From Paenibacillus antri (lineage in GTDB: Bacteria > Bacillota > Bacilli > Paenibacillales > YIM-B00363): 64,000 bases of DNA. The notes beneath the pieces are model-generated. The model searched no databases and was not told the origin of the DNA. It worked only from the letters and a program-made list of their open reading frames with translations. How positions within the stretch are numbered: the first letter of the stretch is position 1; each line of letters starts with the position of its first letter. This document shows positions 21,005 through 28,498 of this stretch, one piece after another. The stretch lies in the NCBI RefSeq assembly GCF_005765165.1, contig NZ_VCIW01000027.1, forward strand, positions 1 through 64,000, given 5' to 3'. The translations under genes were made by a program, and so were the position numbers.

Positions 21005-21851
21005 GAGATTGGGCAGAGGATTGGATGCGTTAATTCCGGCGCTAAACATCAAAGAAGACGATAAAATCCTCGAAATATCCGTCTCGCAGCTGCGGCCGAA
21101 TCCGTATCAGCCGCGGAAGCACTTCGACGACGACAGCATCGCCGATTTGGCCGGCTCCATTAAGGAGCATGGCGTCATCCAACCGATCATCGTACGCGCC
21201 GTAGTGAAGGGGTACGAAATTATCGCCGGCGAACGCCGTTGGAGAGCGACGCAGCAGGCGGGCTTGGCGACGATTCCTGCGGTCGTCCGCAATTTTTCCG
21301 ACCAACAAGTAATGGAGATCGCGCTGATCGAGAACTTGCAGCGCGAGGATCTGAACGCGATGGAAGTGGCGTTGGCGTATCAGAACTTGATCGACACGTT
21401 CTCGTTGACGCAGGAAGAATTGTCGGCGAAGGTCGGCAAGTCCAGATCGCACATCGCGAATTTTCTTCGGTTGCTTTCCTTGCCTGCGAAGGTGAAGGAA
21501 TATGTTTCACGTGGAACATTGTCGATGGGACATGCGCGCGCAATCGCGGGCATGAAGGACGAGAAGGCGATCCTTGAATTGACGGAACGGACGATCGTCG
21601 AACAATGGAGCGTACGCGAGCTGGAAGAGGCGATTCGGAAGCTGGAGGATCAGCAGAAGAAGCAGCCGAAGCCGAAGAAGATCAAGCGGGACCCGTACAT
21701 TCACGCGTTGGAAGAAGACTTGAGGGATTATTTGAAGACGACGGTGAAAATTAAGTCGAATAAGGAAAAAGGCAAGATCGAAATCCTATATTACTCGAAC
21801 GACGACCTGCAGCGATTGTTAGAGATCATGCAAGGGAAATATACAGGATAA
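20997..21851 (+). CDS. spo0J: Chromosome partitioning protein Spo0J (ParB)
   Basis: This 284-residue CTPase clamp binds parS, slides and bridges DNA, and recruits SMC. It has the CTP-binding GERRWRA motif (about 79-85), NLQREDLNAMEVALAY, and a helix-turn-helix near KSRSHIANFLRLLSL. The start is TTG at 20997, inside the end of soj. The gene itself carries a parS site at 21503-21518. Confidence 0.96.
   Translation: MNKRLGRGLDALIPALNIKEDDKILEISVSQLRPNPYQPRKHFDDDSIADLAGSIKEHGVIQPIIVRAVVKGYEIIAGERRWRATQQAGLATIPAVVRNFSDQQVMEIALIENLQREDLNAMEVALAYQNLIDTFSLTQEELSAKVGKSRSHIANFLRLLSLPAKVKEYVSRGTLSMGHARAIAGMKDEKAILELTERTIVEQWSVRELEEAIRKLEDQQKKQPKPKKIKRDPYIHALEEDLRDYLKTTVKIKSNKEKGKIEILYYSNDDLQRLLEIMQGKYTG
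21503..21518 (+). promoter_or_regulatory. parS: parS centromere site 2, inside spo0J
   Basis: TGTTTCACGTGGAACA, identical to the site at 19057-19072, lies within the spo0J coding sequence, as the main parS does in B. subtilis. The two sites are about 2.4 kb apart and about 9-11 kb from the origin. Confidence 0.93.
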
Positions 21852-21929
21852 GCGAACAAAGCCATGCAGCATACCGACGAATCCGAGAGGATCGCAGGTA
21901 TGCTGATTTCATGTTTGGAGGCGGATGGA

Positions 21930-23093
21930 ATGGACGTGTACTATTTCGACAACGCCGCGTCGTCGTGGCCGAAGCCGCCGGGCGTCGCGGAAGCGATGGT
22001 CGAAGCGATGGCGGCATACGGCGCGAACCCGGGGAGAGGAAGCCACCGAATGGCGGTGGAGGCGAGCAAGTCGATGTTTCGGACGAGGAAGAAGCTGGCG
22101 ACGTTGTTCGGCATTCGAAATCCGAACGATATCGCGTTCGCTTTAAATACGACGATGGCGCTCAATACCGCGATCCTCGGGTTCGTGAAGCCGGGGGATC
22201 ACGTCGTATGCACGGCGGTGGAACATAATTCCGTTCGTCGTCCGCTCGAATGGCTGAAATCGGAGAAGGGCGTTCGAGTAACGTACGTAACCTTGTCGGA
22301 GGACGGAAGCCTGGATCCGATGGACGTGAAGAGAGCGATGGAGCCGAACACTCGACTGATCGTGGCGAATCACAGCTCCAACTTGCTCGGCAGCGTCTTG
22401 CCGATCGAGGACATCGGCGGCATCGCGAAGGCGCACGGCGCGGCGCTGCTCGTCGATGCCGCCCAAACGGCGGGCGTGCTCGAAATCGACGTCGCGCGGA
22501 TGGGCATCGATATGCTGGCGTTCCCGGGGCATAAAGCGTTGTATGGTCCGCAAGGAACAGGAGGGTTGTACATCTCGCCGGAGCTGGAGGTCGATCCGAT
22601 CATCGTCGGGGGGACGGGCAGTCAATCGGAGGCGATCGGACAACCGACGGTCCGTCCGGATCGGTACGAATCGGGTACGCAGAACGGTCCGGGAATTGCA
22701 GGATTGGGCGCCGGCTTGGACTTCGTCCTGCATGAGACGCCGGCAAACATCCATACTAAGGAATGGACGTTGACCCAGAGGCTCATGGAAGGATTGCTTC
22801 GCATGGGAGGCATGCGCGTGTTGGGGCCGAGCGTCGGAACGCAACGGACGGGAATCGTATCATTCGTTACGGAAGACATCGACAGCGCCGAGCTGTCGTT
22901 CATCCTGGACCAACATTTCCGAATCGCGGTCCGAGCCGGATATCATTGTACGCCGCTTGCCCATCGGACGGCCGGAACGGAAGCGACGGGAGCGGTGAGA
23001 GCGAGCGTCGGCGCGTTCTCGACGACGGAGCATGTGGAATATTTCCTTGAATCCATGAAGCAGATCTTGCAATCCTACCGGAACAAGGGCTAG
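21930..23093 (+). CDS. Class V aminotransferase-fold PLP enzyme (cysteine desulfurase-like)
   Basis: This 387-residue protein has the cysteine desulfurase/selenocysteine lyase fold. Visible features are YYFDNAASSWPKP at the N-terminus, the HNS segment VEHNSVRRP, the DAAQTAG cofactor-contact motif, and the PLP lysine in FPGHKALYGPQGTG (about 210). Such enzymes remove sulfur from cysteine, but the substrate here is not known. The ATG at 21930 has GGAGG eight bases upstream; an ATG 22 codons earlier is less likely. No Fe-S assembly genes are adjacent. Confidence 0.85.
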   Translation: MDVYYFDNAASSWPKPPGVAEAMVEAMAAYGANPGRGSHRMAVEASKSMFRTRKKLATLFGIRNPNDIAFALNTTMALNTAILGFVKPGDHVVCTAVEHNSVRRPLEWLKSEKGVRVTYVTLSEDGSLDPMDVKRAMEPNTRLIVANHSSNLLGSVLPIEDIGGIAKAHGAALLVDAAQTAGVLEIDVARMGIDMLAFPGHKALYGPQGTGGLYISPELEVDPIIVGGTGSQSEAIGQPTVRPDRYESGTQNGPGIAGLGAGLDFVLHETPANIHTKEWTLTQRLMEGLLRMGGMRVLGPSVGTQRTGIVSFVTEDIDSAELSFILDQHFRIAVRAGYHCTPLAHRTAGTEATGAVRASVGAFSTTEHVEYFLESMKQILQSYRNKG

Positions 23094-23121
23094 AGACAAA
23101 GACGACGGGGGGAGAAGCGTC

Positions 23122-23619
23122 ATGGGGGAAACAGTTGTGTTCGAAGTGCCGCTTGAGGGGTGGATTTCCGCCGGCACCGTACTAATTGTATTATTATTCG
23201 TATTATGGATCGCCGCTCTCGTTCGGATCGGCAGACTGAAGCGCCGCCTGCACGCGTTCGTGGACGGAAGCGGCATGCCCGATTTGGAATCCGTCATGCG
23301 ACAGATGCATGAAAGGATGAACGCGCTGGCGTCGAAGACGGAAGCGCACGGGCACGCGATCGAGAAGCTGGAAGCGAAATCGGGTCGGATGAAATCCAAC
23401 GTAGGGGTCGTTCGCTACAATCCGTTCGAAGATCGGGGGAGCGACCTGAGTTTCTCGGTTGCGTTCCTGGACGATCGCGAGGACGGCGTCGTGATCAGCG
23501 CGCTGCACAGCCGCGACGAAAGCCGCGTCTATGCGAAGCCGCTGGAGGCCGGGGCGTCAGGATATCCGTTGACGCCCGAGGAGAAGCGAGCGATCACTCA
23601 AGCGAAGCCGAAGCTCTAG
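23122..23619 (+). CDS. DUF4446 family membrane-anchored protein
   Basis: This 165-residue protein has one N-terminal membrane segment (about 14-35), a helical stretch, and a conserved C-terminal domain containing VGVVRYNPFEDRGSDLSFSV. It matches the DUF4446 pattern seen near the origin in Paenibacillaceae. Its function is unknown. The 3' end overlaps the convergent yyaC gene by 26 bases. Confidence 0.8.
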   Translation: MGETVVFEVPLEGWISAGTVLIVLLFVLWIAALVRIGRLKRRLHAFVDGSGMPDLESVMRQMHERMNALASKTEAHGHAIEKLEAKSGRMKSNVGVVRYNPFEDRGSDLSFSVAFLDDREDGVVISALHSRDESRVYAKPLEAGASGYPLTPEEKRAITQAKPKL

Positions 23620-24211
23620 AGGAGGAGAAGCGTTCCTCCGCCGCAAGCCGGATCGATTCGGAGATGACGTCCGCCATGTTGACGACCAGCGAGAGGCGCG
23701 TATTCTGAAGGACGAAATATTCCATGAATCCGCCGACGTTCACGATGCCCGTGACATGGTAATCGCCGACGGGAGGCAGCTCCTTGTTGACGCCGGCTCC
23801 CGGCTTTACGGGGCCGTCGCCCGCTTGAATGCAGCCGACGCTCGACAGTTGGCCGAGGCACGCGTCGATGGCTACGATGAACGGATTGCGGTGCGATCGC
23901 TGGATTTCTTCGAGCCGATCGGTTAAGTTGACGGCATGTACCGGCTCGTCCAAAGTGCCGTAGACCGGGATGTTCGAGTGCTTATGTAGCGAGCTGCCGA
24001 CGAGCGGTCCCAGGGCGTCGCCCGTGGAACGGTCCGTGCCGACGCAGACGACGACGATCGGTTGATACGCCGGTACGGCGGCGAAGATGTGGCGAAGCCG
24101 GTCGCTTAATTGACCGACCGCGTCCGGATCCGTGTGCGGAAGCTTCAAGGGCGCCGGGGGCGCCGGTTTTTTGTTCGTCAAGAACGAGAAAGATCCGATA
24201 GAAAAGTTCAT
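23594..24211 (-). CDS. yyaC: Sporulation protein YyaC (GPR-like fold)
   Basis: This 205-residue protein carries VVVCVGTDRSTGDALGPLVG (about 53-72) and FIVAIDACLG (about 110), typical of YyaC, which resembles the germination protease fold and is expressed in sporulation. Its exact role is not established. It is the only minus-strand gene in this plus-strand block and converges on the DUF4446 gene. GGGAGTG precedes the ATG at 24211. Confidence 0.88.
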   Translation of the reverse strand: MNFSIGSFSFLTNKKPAPPAPLKLPHTDPDAVGQLSDRLRHIFAAVPAYQPIVVVCVGTDRSTGDALGPLVGSSLHKHSNIPVYGTLDEPVHAVNLTDRLEEIQRSHRNPFIVAIDACLGQLSSVGCIQAGDGPVKPGAGVNKELPPVGDYHVTGIVNVGGFMEYFVLQNTRLSLVVNMADVISESIRLAAEERFSSSRASASLE

Positions 24212-24344
24212 AGCACTCCCGCCTATCGCTTAGCATGATTGTAGTAGTAACAGTATACGGATGGCGGGCGTTTTTTATACGCGTCATAGGACGCGCTCAT
24301 AGATTTTTCGATAGAGTCTTACATAGAAAAAGGGGGCCTCTGCG

Positions 24345-24596
24345 ATGCCGGAGCAATACGTAATCGCCTTCGATTCCACGCAGCAGGCGATTCGGACGGA
24401 AATGCTGCTCGAATACGCCAATATCGAGATCGATACGCTGCCGACGCCGAAGGAAATCACGGCCGGATGCGCGCTGTCGATCGGATTCGGCGGGGCGGAT
24501 TTGGGACGGGTGAAGACGATCCTTAGGGAAGAGCGGGTGGAGGTACGAGGCATCTACTTAAAAAAAGAATCCGGGTATGATACGATTGAATTCTAG
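24345..24596 (+). CDS. DUF3343 domain protein
   Basis: This 83-residue soluble protein (QYVIAFDSTQQAIRTEMLL at the N-terminus, then GCALSIGFGGADL) resembles the short DUF3343 putative Se/S-carrier-like family that recognises a substrate-like alpha/beta fold. Its function is unknown. AGGGGG precedes the ATG, and the mscS-type gene follows after 18 bases, so they are probably co-transcribed. Confidence 0.7.
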   Translation: MPEQYVIAFDSTQQAIRTEMLLEYANIEIDTLPTPKEITAGCALSIGFGGADLGRVKTILREERVEVRGIYLKKESGYDTIEF

Positions 24597-24614
24597 ACGC
24601 GAAGGAGGAATTCG

Positions 24615-25493
24615 ATGAGCGAAGGCGTACCAGTCGTAGATTTTATAACCGAGACGACGGCGCTGCTGACCGATCCGGACGTGTGGATCGCGGTGTTGTG
24701 GGTCGTCGCGAAGATCGTGGTCTACTTCGTTGCGGGCCGCATCATCGTACGATACGTCGGTCGAGTGATCACCCATATGATGATCGAGCGGAAGACGGAC
24801 GGAAGAGGGCCGGTGAAAATCGATCCCCGCCGGACGCAGACGATCGGCAGGCTCGTCAACAACGTCGTGTCGTATACCGTCAACTTCATCGTGCTTATGC
24901 TGATTTTATCGGAAATCGGCGTCGATCTCGCCCCGCTTCTCGCGGGCGCCGGAGTGATGGGGCTGGCGATCGGGTTCGGGGCGCAAAGTCTCGTGAAGGA
25001 TGTGATCACGGGGTTTTTTATCATTTTCGAAGATCAATTCGCGGTGGGGGACGTCATCAAGACGGGCAACTTCCAAGGGACGGTTCAGGAAATCGGACTT
25101 CGGGTCACGCGGATCAAGAGCTGGAACGGCGAAGTGCATATTATCCCGAACGGGGCGATTCTCGAGGTGACGAACTTCTCGACCAACAACTCCGTCGGGG
25201 TGGCGGACGTCTCGATCGCGTACGAGTCGAATATCGAGAAGGCGACCGAGGTCATCCGACGCACCGCGCTCGAAGTGTTCGAGTCGAACGAAAATATGGT
25301 TAAAGAACCTGAGGTGCTCGGCGTGCAAGCGCTCGGCGCATCCGAAGTGGTCATTCGCGTTACGTTCGAGTGTAAACCGATGACGCACTTCGGCGTGGGG
25401 CGCCAAATGAACGCGGCGATTAAGGAGGCCCTCGAGAAGGAAGGAATCGAGATTCCTTATCCGCGGCTCGTAACGTTCCAAAGATCGGTGTGA
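24615..25493 (+). CDS. Small-conductance mechanosensitive channel (MscS family)
   Basis: This 292-residue protein has three N-terminal membrane segments, the pore-lining helix rich in Gly and Ala (LLAGAGVMGLAIGFGAQSLV, about 98-117), and a C-terminal beta-domain. MscS channels release solutes during hypo-osmotic shock. AAGGAGG precedes the ATG. It resembles the B. subtilis YkuT/YfkC type and follows the DUF3343 gene. Confidence 0.92.
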   Translation: MSEGVPVVDFITETTALLTDPDVWIAVLWVVAKIVVYFVAGRIIVRYVGRVITHMMIERKTDGRGPVKIDPRRTQTIGRLVNNVVSYTVNFIVLMLILSEIGVDLAPLLAGAGVMGLAIGFGAQSLVKDVITGFFIIFEDQFAVGDVIKTGNFQGTVQEIGLRVTRIKSWNGEVHIIPNGAILEVTNFSTNNSVGVADVSIAYESNIEKATEVIRRTALEVFESNENMVKEPEVLGVQALGASEVVIRVTFECKPMTHFGVGRQMNAAIKEALEKEGIEIPYPRLVTFQRSV

Positions 25494-25509
25494 AACGGGG
25501 GAGAGAGGG

Positions 25510-25734
25510 ATGGCGGAAGCGAAGACGTACGGGCTGGGCGACGTCGTCTTAATGAAGAAGCCGCATCCGTGCGGCGCGAACGAGATGGAGATTATCCGGA
25601 TGGGGATGGATATCCGCATCAAGTGCCGCGGATGCCAGCACAGCGTCTTGGTGCCGCGGGCGAAATTCGAGAAGCGGTTCAAGAAGGTACTGATCGCGGC
25701 GCCGAAGAAAGAGGACGAAGCGGCGACGGAATAA
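25510..25734 (+). CDS. DUF951 family protein (YyzM-like)
   Basis: This 74-residue protein contains KKPHPCGANEMEIIRMGMDI followed by CRGC, the DUF951 pattern; the three cysteines suggest metal binding. The family is found near rpsF in Bacillales, and its function is unknown. It lies 16 bases after the mscS-type gene, probably in the same operon. Confidence 0.88.
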   Translation: MAEAKTYGLGDVVLMKKPHPCGANEMEIIRMGMDIRIKCRGCQHSVLVPRAKFEKRFKKVLIAAPKKEDEAATE

Positions 25735-25798
25735 CGAGTCGACAAGGTATTGCGAAAGCGGCCGAGCTGTGATAAGATAAGTCCTGTCGTCGCAAAAC

Positions 25799-25889
25799 GG
25801 AGAGGTACCCAAGAGGCCCAAGGGGGTTGACTCGAAATCAACTAGGCGGCGCAAGCCGTGCGTGGGTTCGAATCCCACTCTCTCCGCCA
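25799..25889 (+). tRNA. tRNA-Ser(CGA)
   Basis: The sequence folds as a class II tRNA. The acceptor stem is GGAGAGG with TCTCTCC and discriminator G, and the anticodon stem GTTGA/TCAAC carries loop CTCGAAA, giving anticodon CGA for serine codon UCG. A long variable arm is present and the T loop is GGTTCGAATCC. CCA is encoded at 25887-25889. Length is 91. Confidence 0.95.
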
Positions 25890-25898
25890 TACATAAGA

Positions 25899-25934
25899 AG
25901 CCAGTCGGTGCCATACAGGCGCCGGCTTTTTTTG
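25899..25934 (+). terminator. Terminator after tRNA-Ser
   Basis: AGCC...GGTGCC pairs with GGCGCCGGCT (4-base bulge on the 5' arm) and is followed by TTTTTTTG. Confidence 0.75.
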
Positions 25935-26028
25935 TTGCCGATAGAAACTTTCGTATGCAGCACGCGCTCGAACTCGATTGCATGCCCGCCGCCCCCGATG
26001 GGGACCCTAATAGCAGGGGGTGAGCGAC

Positions 26029-26178
26029 ATGACAAGGAAACCGAACCGGACCTATAAGGAAAACGACGGCAACAAGTATGAGCATATTCCGAATTACGCC
26101 GAGCAGGTGATCAAGAAACGTACCGAACGTCATAACTCTTATAGGGAGCAACAGGAATTAATGATTAAAGACCGATAA
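26029..26178 (+). CDS. Small hypothetical protein, 49 residues
   Basis: The ATG at 26029 is preceded by AGGGGGTGAG and opens a 49-codon frame (MTRKPNRTYKENDGNKYEHI at the start), hydrophilic and rich in Lys, Arg and Glu. Codon use resembles the neighbours. I do not recognise it. It stands alone after the tRNA terminator. Conservation in relatives would decide whether it is real. Confidence 0.6.
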   Translation: MTRKPNRTYKENDGNKYEHIPNYAEQVIKKRTERHNSYREQQELMIKDR

Positions 26179-26254
26179 CCATTCACTTCTCCCGGCTCGC
26201 GCGAATACGATATCCCATTACGAAGGCTTTCGCCGAAGTCGGGAGGAGTCTGGA

Positions 26255-26368
26255 ATGGAACGATCGGACTCGAGGCCGACAGCGAAGTGGGGACCTTGGT
26301 GGGAATCGTTTTTTTATTTTCTCGGCGCGTTCGCCGGCTGGTTGGCCCATTTCTGCTCCGGCCTTTAA
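26255..26368 (+). CDS. Small membrane-like protein, 37 residues
   Basis: The ATG at 26255 follows GGGAGGAG. The product is 37 residues with a polar start (MERSDSRPTAKWGPWWE) and one hydrophobic segment (SFFYFLGAFAGWLAHF) ending in CSGL. It looks like a small single-pass membrane protein. I do not recognise it. It is followed by a bidirectional terminator. Confidence 0.5.
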   Translation: MERSDSRPTAKWGPWWESFFYFLGAFAGWLAHFCSGL

Positions 26369-26403
26369 CCTTTACCTTTTTAACGTGCGTGAATGATGAA
26401 ACG

Positions 26404-26456
26404 AAAAAAGAAGCATGCCCGGGAACGCGCGAGCGCCACGGCCATGCTTCTTTTTC
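26404..26456. terminator. Bidirectional terminator
   Basis: GAAGCATG (26410-26417) pairs with CATGCTTC (26443-26450). There is an A run on the left and a T run on the right, so it can end both the plus-strand small genes and the minus-strand YjzC-like gene. Confidence 0.85.
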
Positions 26457-26459
26457 GCC

Positions 26460-26654
26460 TTAGTGAGAATTGCGCTTCGTCTCCATGACCCAGACGCGAT
26501 CGCCGTTTTCGTTATCCGGCAGTTTATCGCCTTTCTTCAGCTCGACGCGCTTCGGGTTTTCGACCCCCATGTGCACGGCGTTCTCCCCGACTTCGATGTA
26601 GATACCGTTATTCGGCGCCTTGTCGCCTGGATGAAACCGAGTCCGTTCGCCCAT
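26460..26654 (-). CDS. YjzC family protein
   Basis: This 64-residue protein (MGERTRFHPGDKAPNNGIYI, then NPKRVELKKGDKLP) matches the YjzC pattern known from Bacillus, whose function is unknown. The ATG at 26654 has GGGGGTGATG upstream; an ATG three codons earlier sits too close to that site. The stop lies next to the bidirectional terminator. Confidence 0.75.
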   Translation of the reverse strand: MGERTRFHPGDKAPNNGIYIEVGENAVHMGVENPKRVELKKGDKLPDNENGDRVWVMETKRNSH

Positions 26655-26739
26655 CGTCATCACCCCCGTCTATTAGGGTATCCACCGGCGTCCGAAACAT
26701 GTTTCCCGGAATGTGCCAGCGGGGGAGGGAAATAGGCGC

Positions 26740-26768
26740 TTGCCCCGCGTTGTCGAATTTGGTATATT
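26740..26768 (+). promoter_or_regulatory. rpsF operon promoter
   Basis: There is a TTGCCC -35 (26740-26745), a 17-base spacer and a TATATT -10 (26763-26768), about 80 bases before rpsF. Confidence 0.6.
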
Positions 26769-26782
26769 AGAGCTTAGTGTGA

Positions 26783-26830
26783 GTTTATAGCTCTCGCTCC
26801 TTGCTCCGCGTTCGTGCGGGGCCATAGACC
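26783..26830 (+). promoter_or_regulatory. Possible S6:S18 autoregulatory leader of rpsF
   Basis: The leader can fold with an outer stem GTTTATAGC/GCCATAGAC and an inner hairpin CTCCGC/GCGGGG, placing a CCG near the hairpin. In many bacteria the rpsF leader binds the S6:S18 complex through a structure with a conserved CCG. The fold was drawn by eye, and the match is suggestive only. Confidence 0.4.
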
Positions 26831-26849
26831 AAGAGGAGGTGAATTATCG

Positions 26850-27134
26850 ATGCGCAAGTACGAGATTATGTACATTGTCCGTTCCGACGTGGAAGAAGCG
26901 GCGGTCCAAGCGATCGTGGAACGGTTCCAAGGCATTATCAATAACGGCGGCGAAGTGACGAAGACCAACGTGATGGGCAAGCGCCGTCTTGCGTACGAGA
27001 TCAACAAGAACCGCGACGGAATCTACGTGCTGGTGAATTTCACAGCTACGCCGGAAATCGTCAAGGAACTGGATCGCGTGATGCGGATTACGGACGAAGT
27101 GATCCGTTTCATGATCGTACAAGACGTAGCGTAA
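26850..27134 (+). CDS. rpsF: 30S ribosomal protein S6
   Basis: This 94-residue protein begins MRKYEIMYIVRSDVEEAAVQ, the standard S6 start, and ends in VIRFMIVQDVA. S6 pairs with S18 in the 30S platform. The ATG at 26850 has GAGGAGGTGA upstream; the longer frame from 26814 is not used. It is first in rpsF-ssb-rpsR. Confidence 0.97.
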   Translation: MRKYEIMYIVRSDVEEAAVQAIVERFQGIINNGGEVTKTNVMGKRRLAYEINKNRDGIYVLVNFTATPEIVKELDRVMRITDEVIRFMIVQDVA

Positions 27135-27175
27135 AGCGCCGCAAGGCGTAAAGGTCCGTTACAGGAGGGATTGCG

Positions 27176-27679
27176 TTGCTGAACCGCGTCATATTAATCG
27201 GCCGATTGACGAAGGACCCCGAGCTGCGGTACACGCCGGCCGGCGTGGCCGTCGCGCAATTTACGCTGGCGGTCGACCGACCGTTCTCGAGCCAAGGCGG
27301 CGAGAGAGAGGCGGACTTCATTCCCGTCGTGGTATGGAGACAGCTGGCGGAGACGTGCGCGAATTATCTGCGCAAGGGCCGGTTGGCCGCCGTGGAAGGG
27401 CGGATCCAAGTTCGCAATTACGACAATAACGAAGGCAAGCGCGTCTACGTTACGGAAGTCATTGCGGACAACGTGAGATTCTTGGAGCGCCCGAACCGCG
27501 AAGGTGACGAAGGGGCGCGCGAACCGCAAGGCGGCGGAGGTTACCAAGGCGGAGGCGGCGGCTATCAAGGCGGCGGCCGAAGCGGCGGCGGCGGCGGCCA
27601 ACGGGGCGGCGGAAACTTCGACCCGTTCGCCGACGACGGCAAGCCGGTGGACATCTCCGACGACGATTTGCCGTTCTAA
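27176..27679 (+). CDS. ssb: Single-stranded DNA-binding protein
   Basis: This 167-residue SSB has an N-terminal OB fold ([20 protein letters not shown], residues 1-20, to about 110), a glycine-rich linker of GGGGYQGG-like units (about 115-150), and the acidic tip DDDLPF that binds partner proteins. The start is TTG at 27176 with AGGAGGG upstream. It lies between rpsF and rpsR, as in Bacillus. Confidence 0.97.
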   Translation: MLNRVILIGRLTKDPELRYTPAGVAVAQFTLAVDRPFSSQGGEREADFIPVVVWRQLAETCANYLRKGRLAAVEGRIQVRNYDNNEGKRVYVTEVIADNVRFLERPNREGDEGAREPQGGGGYQGGGGGYQGGGRSGGGGGQRGGGNFDPFADDGKPVDISDDDLPF

Positions 27680-27740
27680 CGTGAACCTTAAGGCAATGCG
27701 AAGATAGAACATTTTCCGACGAAAGGAGTTTGAACCGAAC

Positions 27741-28034
27741 ATGGCAGAGCAACAAGAGCGTCCGGAACGCGGCGAGCGCCCGGAGCGCGGCGAGCGTAAA
27801 TTCGGCGGCCGCGGCAAGCGCGGAGGCAAGCGCCGGAAGGTGTGCTTCTTCACGGTCAACAAGATCAAGCACATCGACTATAAGGATGTAGACTTGCTGA
27901 AGAAGTTCATCAGCGAGCGCGGCAAGATTTTGCCGCGGCGCGTGACGGGTACTTCCGCGAAGTACCAGCGCGCATTGACCGTTGCGATCAAGCGTTCGCG
28001 CCAGATGGCGTTGATCCCTTACACAACGGAATAG
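27741..28034 (+). CDS. rpsR: 30S ribosomal protein S18
   Basis: This 97-residue protein has the S18 core ([20 protein letters not shown] to the C-terminal [11 protein letters not shown]). The N-terminal extension of about 30 residues is built from repeated [14 protein letters not shown]-type units followed by Gly/Arg/Lys, longer than in B. subtilis. The cysteine in KVCFF is common in the family. Confidence 0.97.
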   Translation: MAEQQERPERGERPERGERKFGGRGKRGGKRRKVCFFTVNKIKHIDYKDVDLLKKFISERGKILPRRVTGTSAKYQRALTVAIKRSRQMALIPYTTE

Positions 28035-28048
28035 GATGTAAATCCGAG

Positions 28049-28091
28049 GAGCCGTTCCGACAGTCAGATGCGACTGGGGACGGCTTCTTTT
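28049..28091 (+). terminator. rpsF-ssb-rpsR terminator
   Basis: AGCCGTTCC pairs imperfectly with GGGGACGGCT around a large loop and is followed by TCTTTTCG. Confidence 0.7.
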
Positions 28092-28134
28092 CGTGTTCGG
28101 AGCGACGCGAGCGAGCGAAAGCGAATGCGATTTG

Positions 28135-28143
28135 TGTTATAAT
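28135..28143 (+). promoter_or_regulatory. Promoter of the MazG-like / yybS / gdpP operon
   Basis: TGTTATAAT is an extended -10 with a perfect TATAAT (28138-28143), about 47 bases before the MazG-like start. No strong -35 is visible. Confidence 0.5.
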
Positions 28144-28189
28144 GCAAACAGTAGCGGCTGAACGAAAGCCGGCGGTAAGGAGCAGGACC

Positions 28190-28498
28190 ATGACGAACGG
28201 CAAAGAAATGGACGTCGCCCGCAAGGCGAAGATCATCGAATGGCTGAAAACCGAAATGCTGGACGAAATGGCGCAGCTGTTCCGCGGCTTGTGGGAAGGG
28301 CGCCAGGCGAAGATCGTCGACGGATTGGCGAGCTTGATCGTATCTTCTTATCTACTGGCTCGACGTCTTGGCGTCAGCTACCGGGAACTGGACGATACCG
28401 TTCTCGAGAAATTAAAAACACATAAACGAGATCATCACCAATTGGAAGAATGGTATGGGGACTTGTCTTCCTTGGAGAAACATCTGGATGGAAGGTGA
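28190..28498 (+). CDS. MazG-like family protein
   Basis: This 102-residue helical protein (ARKAKIIEWLKTEMLDEMAQ, then SSYLLARRLGVSYRELDDTV) resembles the MazG-like all-alpha NTP pyrophosphohydrolase fold, but the typical acidic metal motif is not obvious, so enzymatic activity is uncertain. The ATG at 28190 has AAGGAGCAGG upstream. Its stop codon abuts the DUF2232 gene, indicating one operon. Confidence 0.65.
   Translation: MTNGKEMDVARKAKIIEWLKTEMLDEMAQLFRGLWEGRQAKIVDGLASLIVSSYLLARRLGVSYRELDDTVLEKLKTHKRDHHQLEEWYGDLSSLEKHLDGR

Noticed and set aside
27530-27625. Repetitive GGCGG-rich stretch inside ssb
   Set aside because: It encodes the normal glycine-rich SSB linker and is not a separate DNA repeat element.
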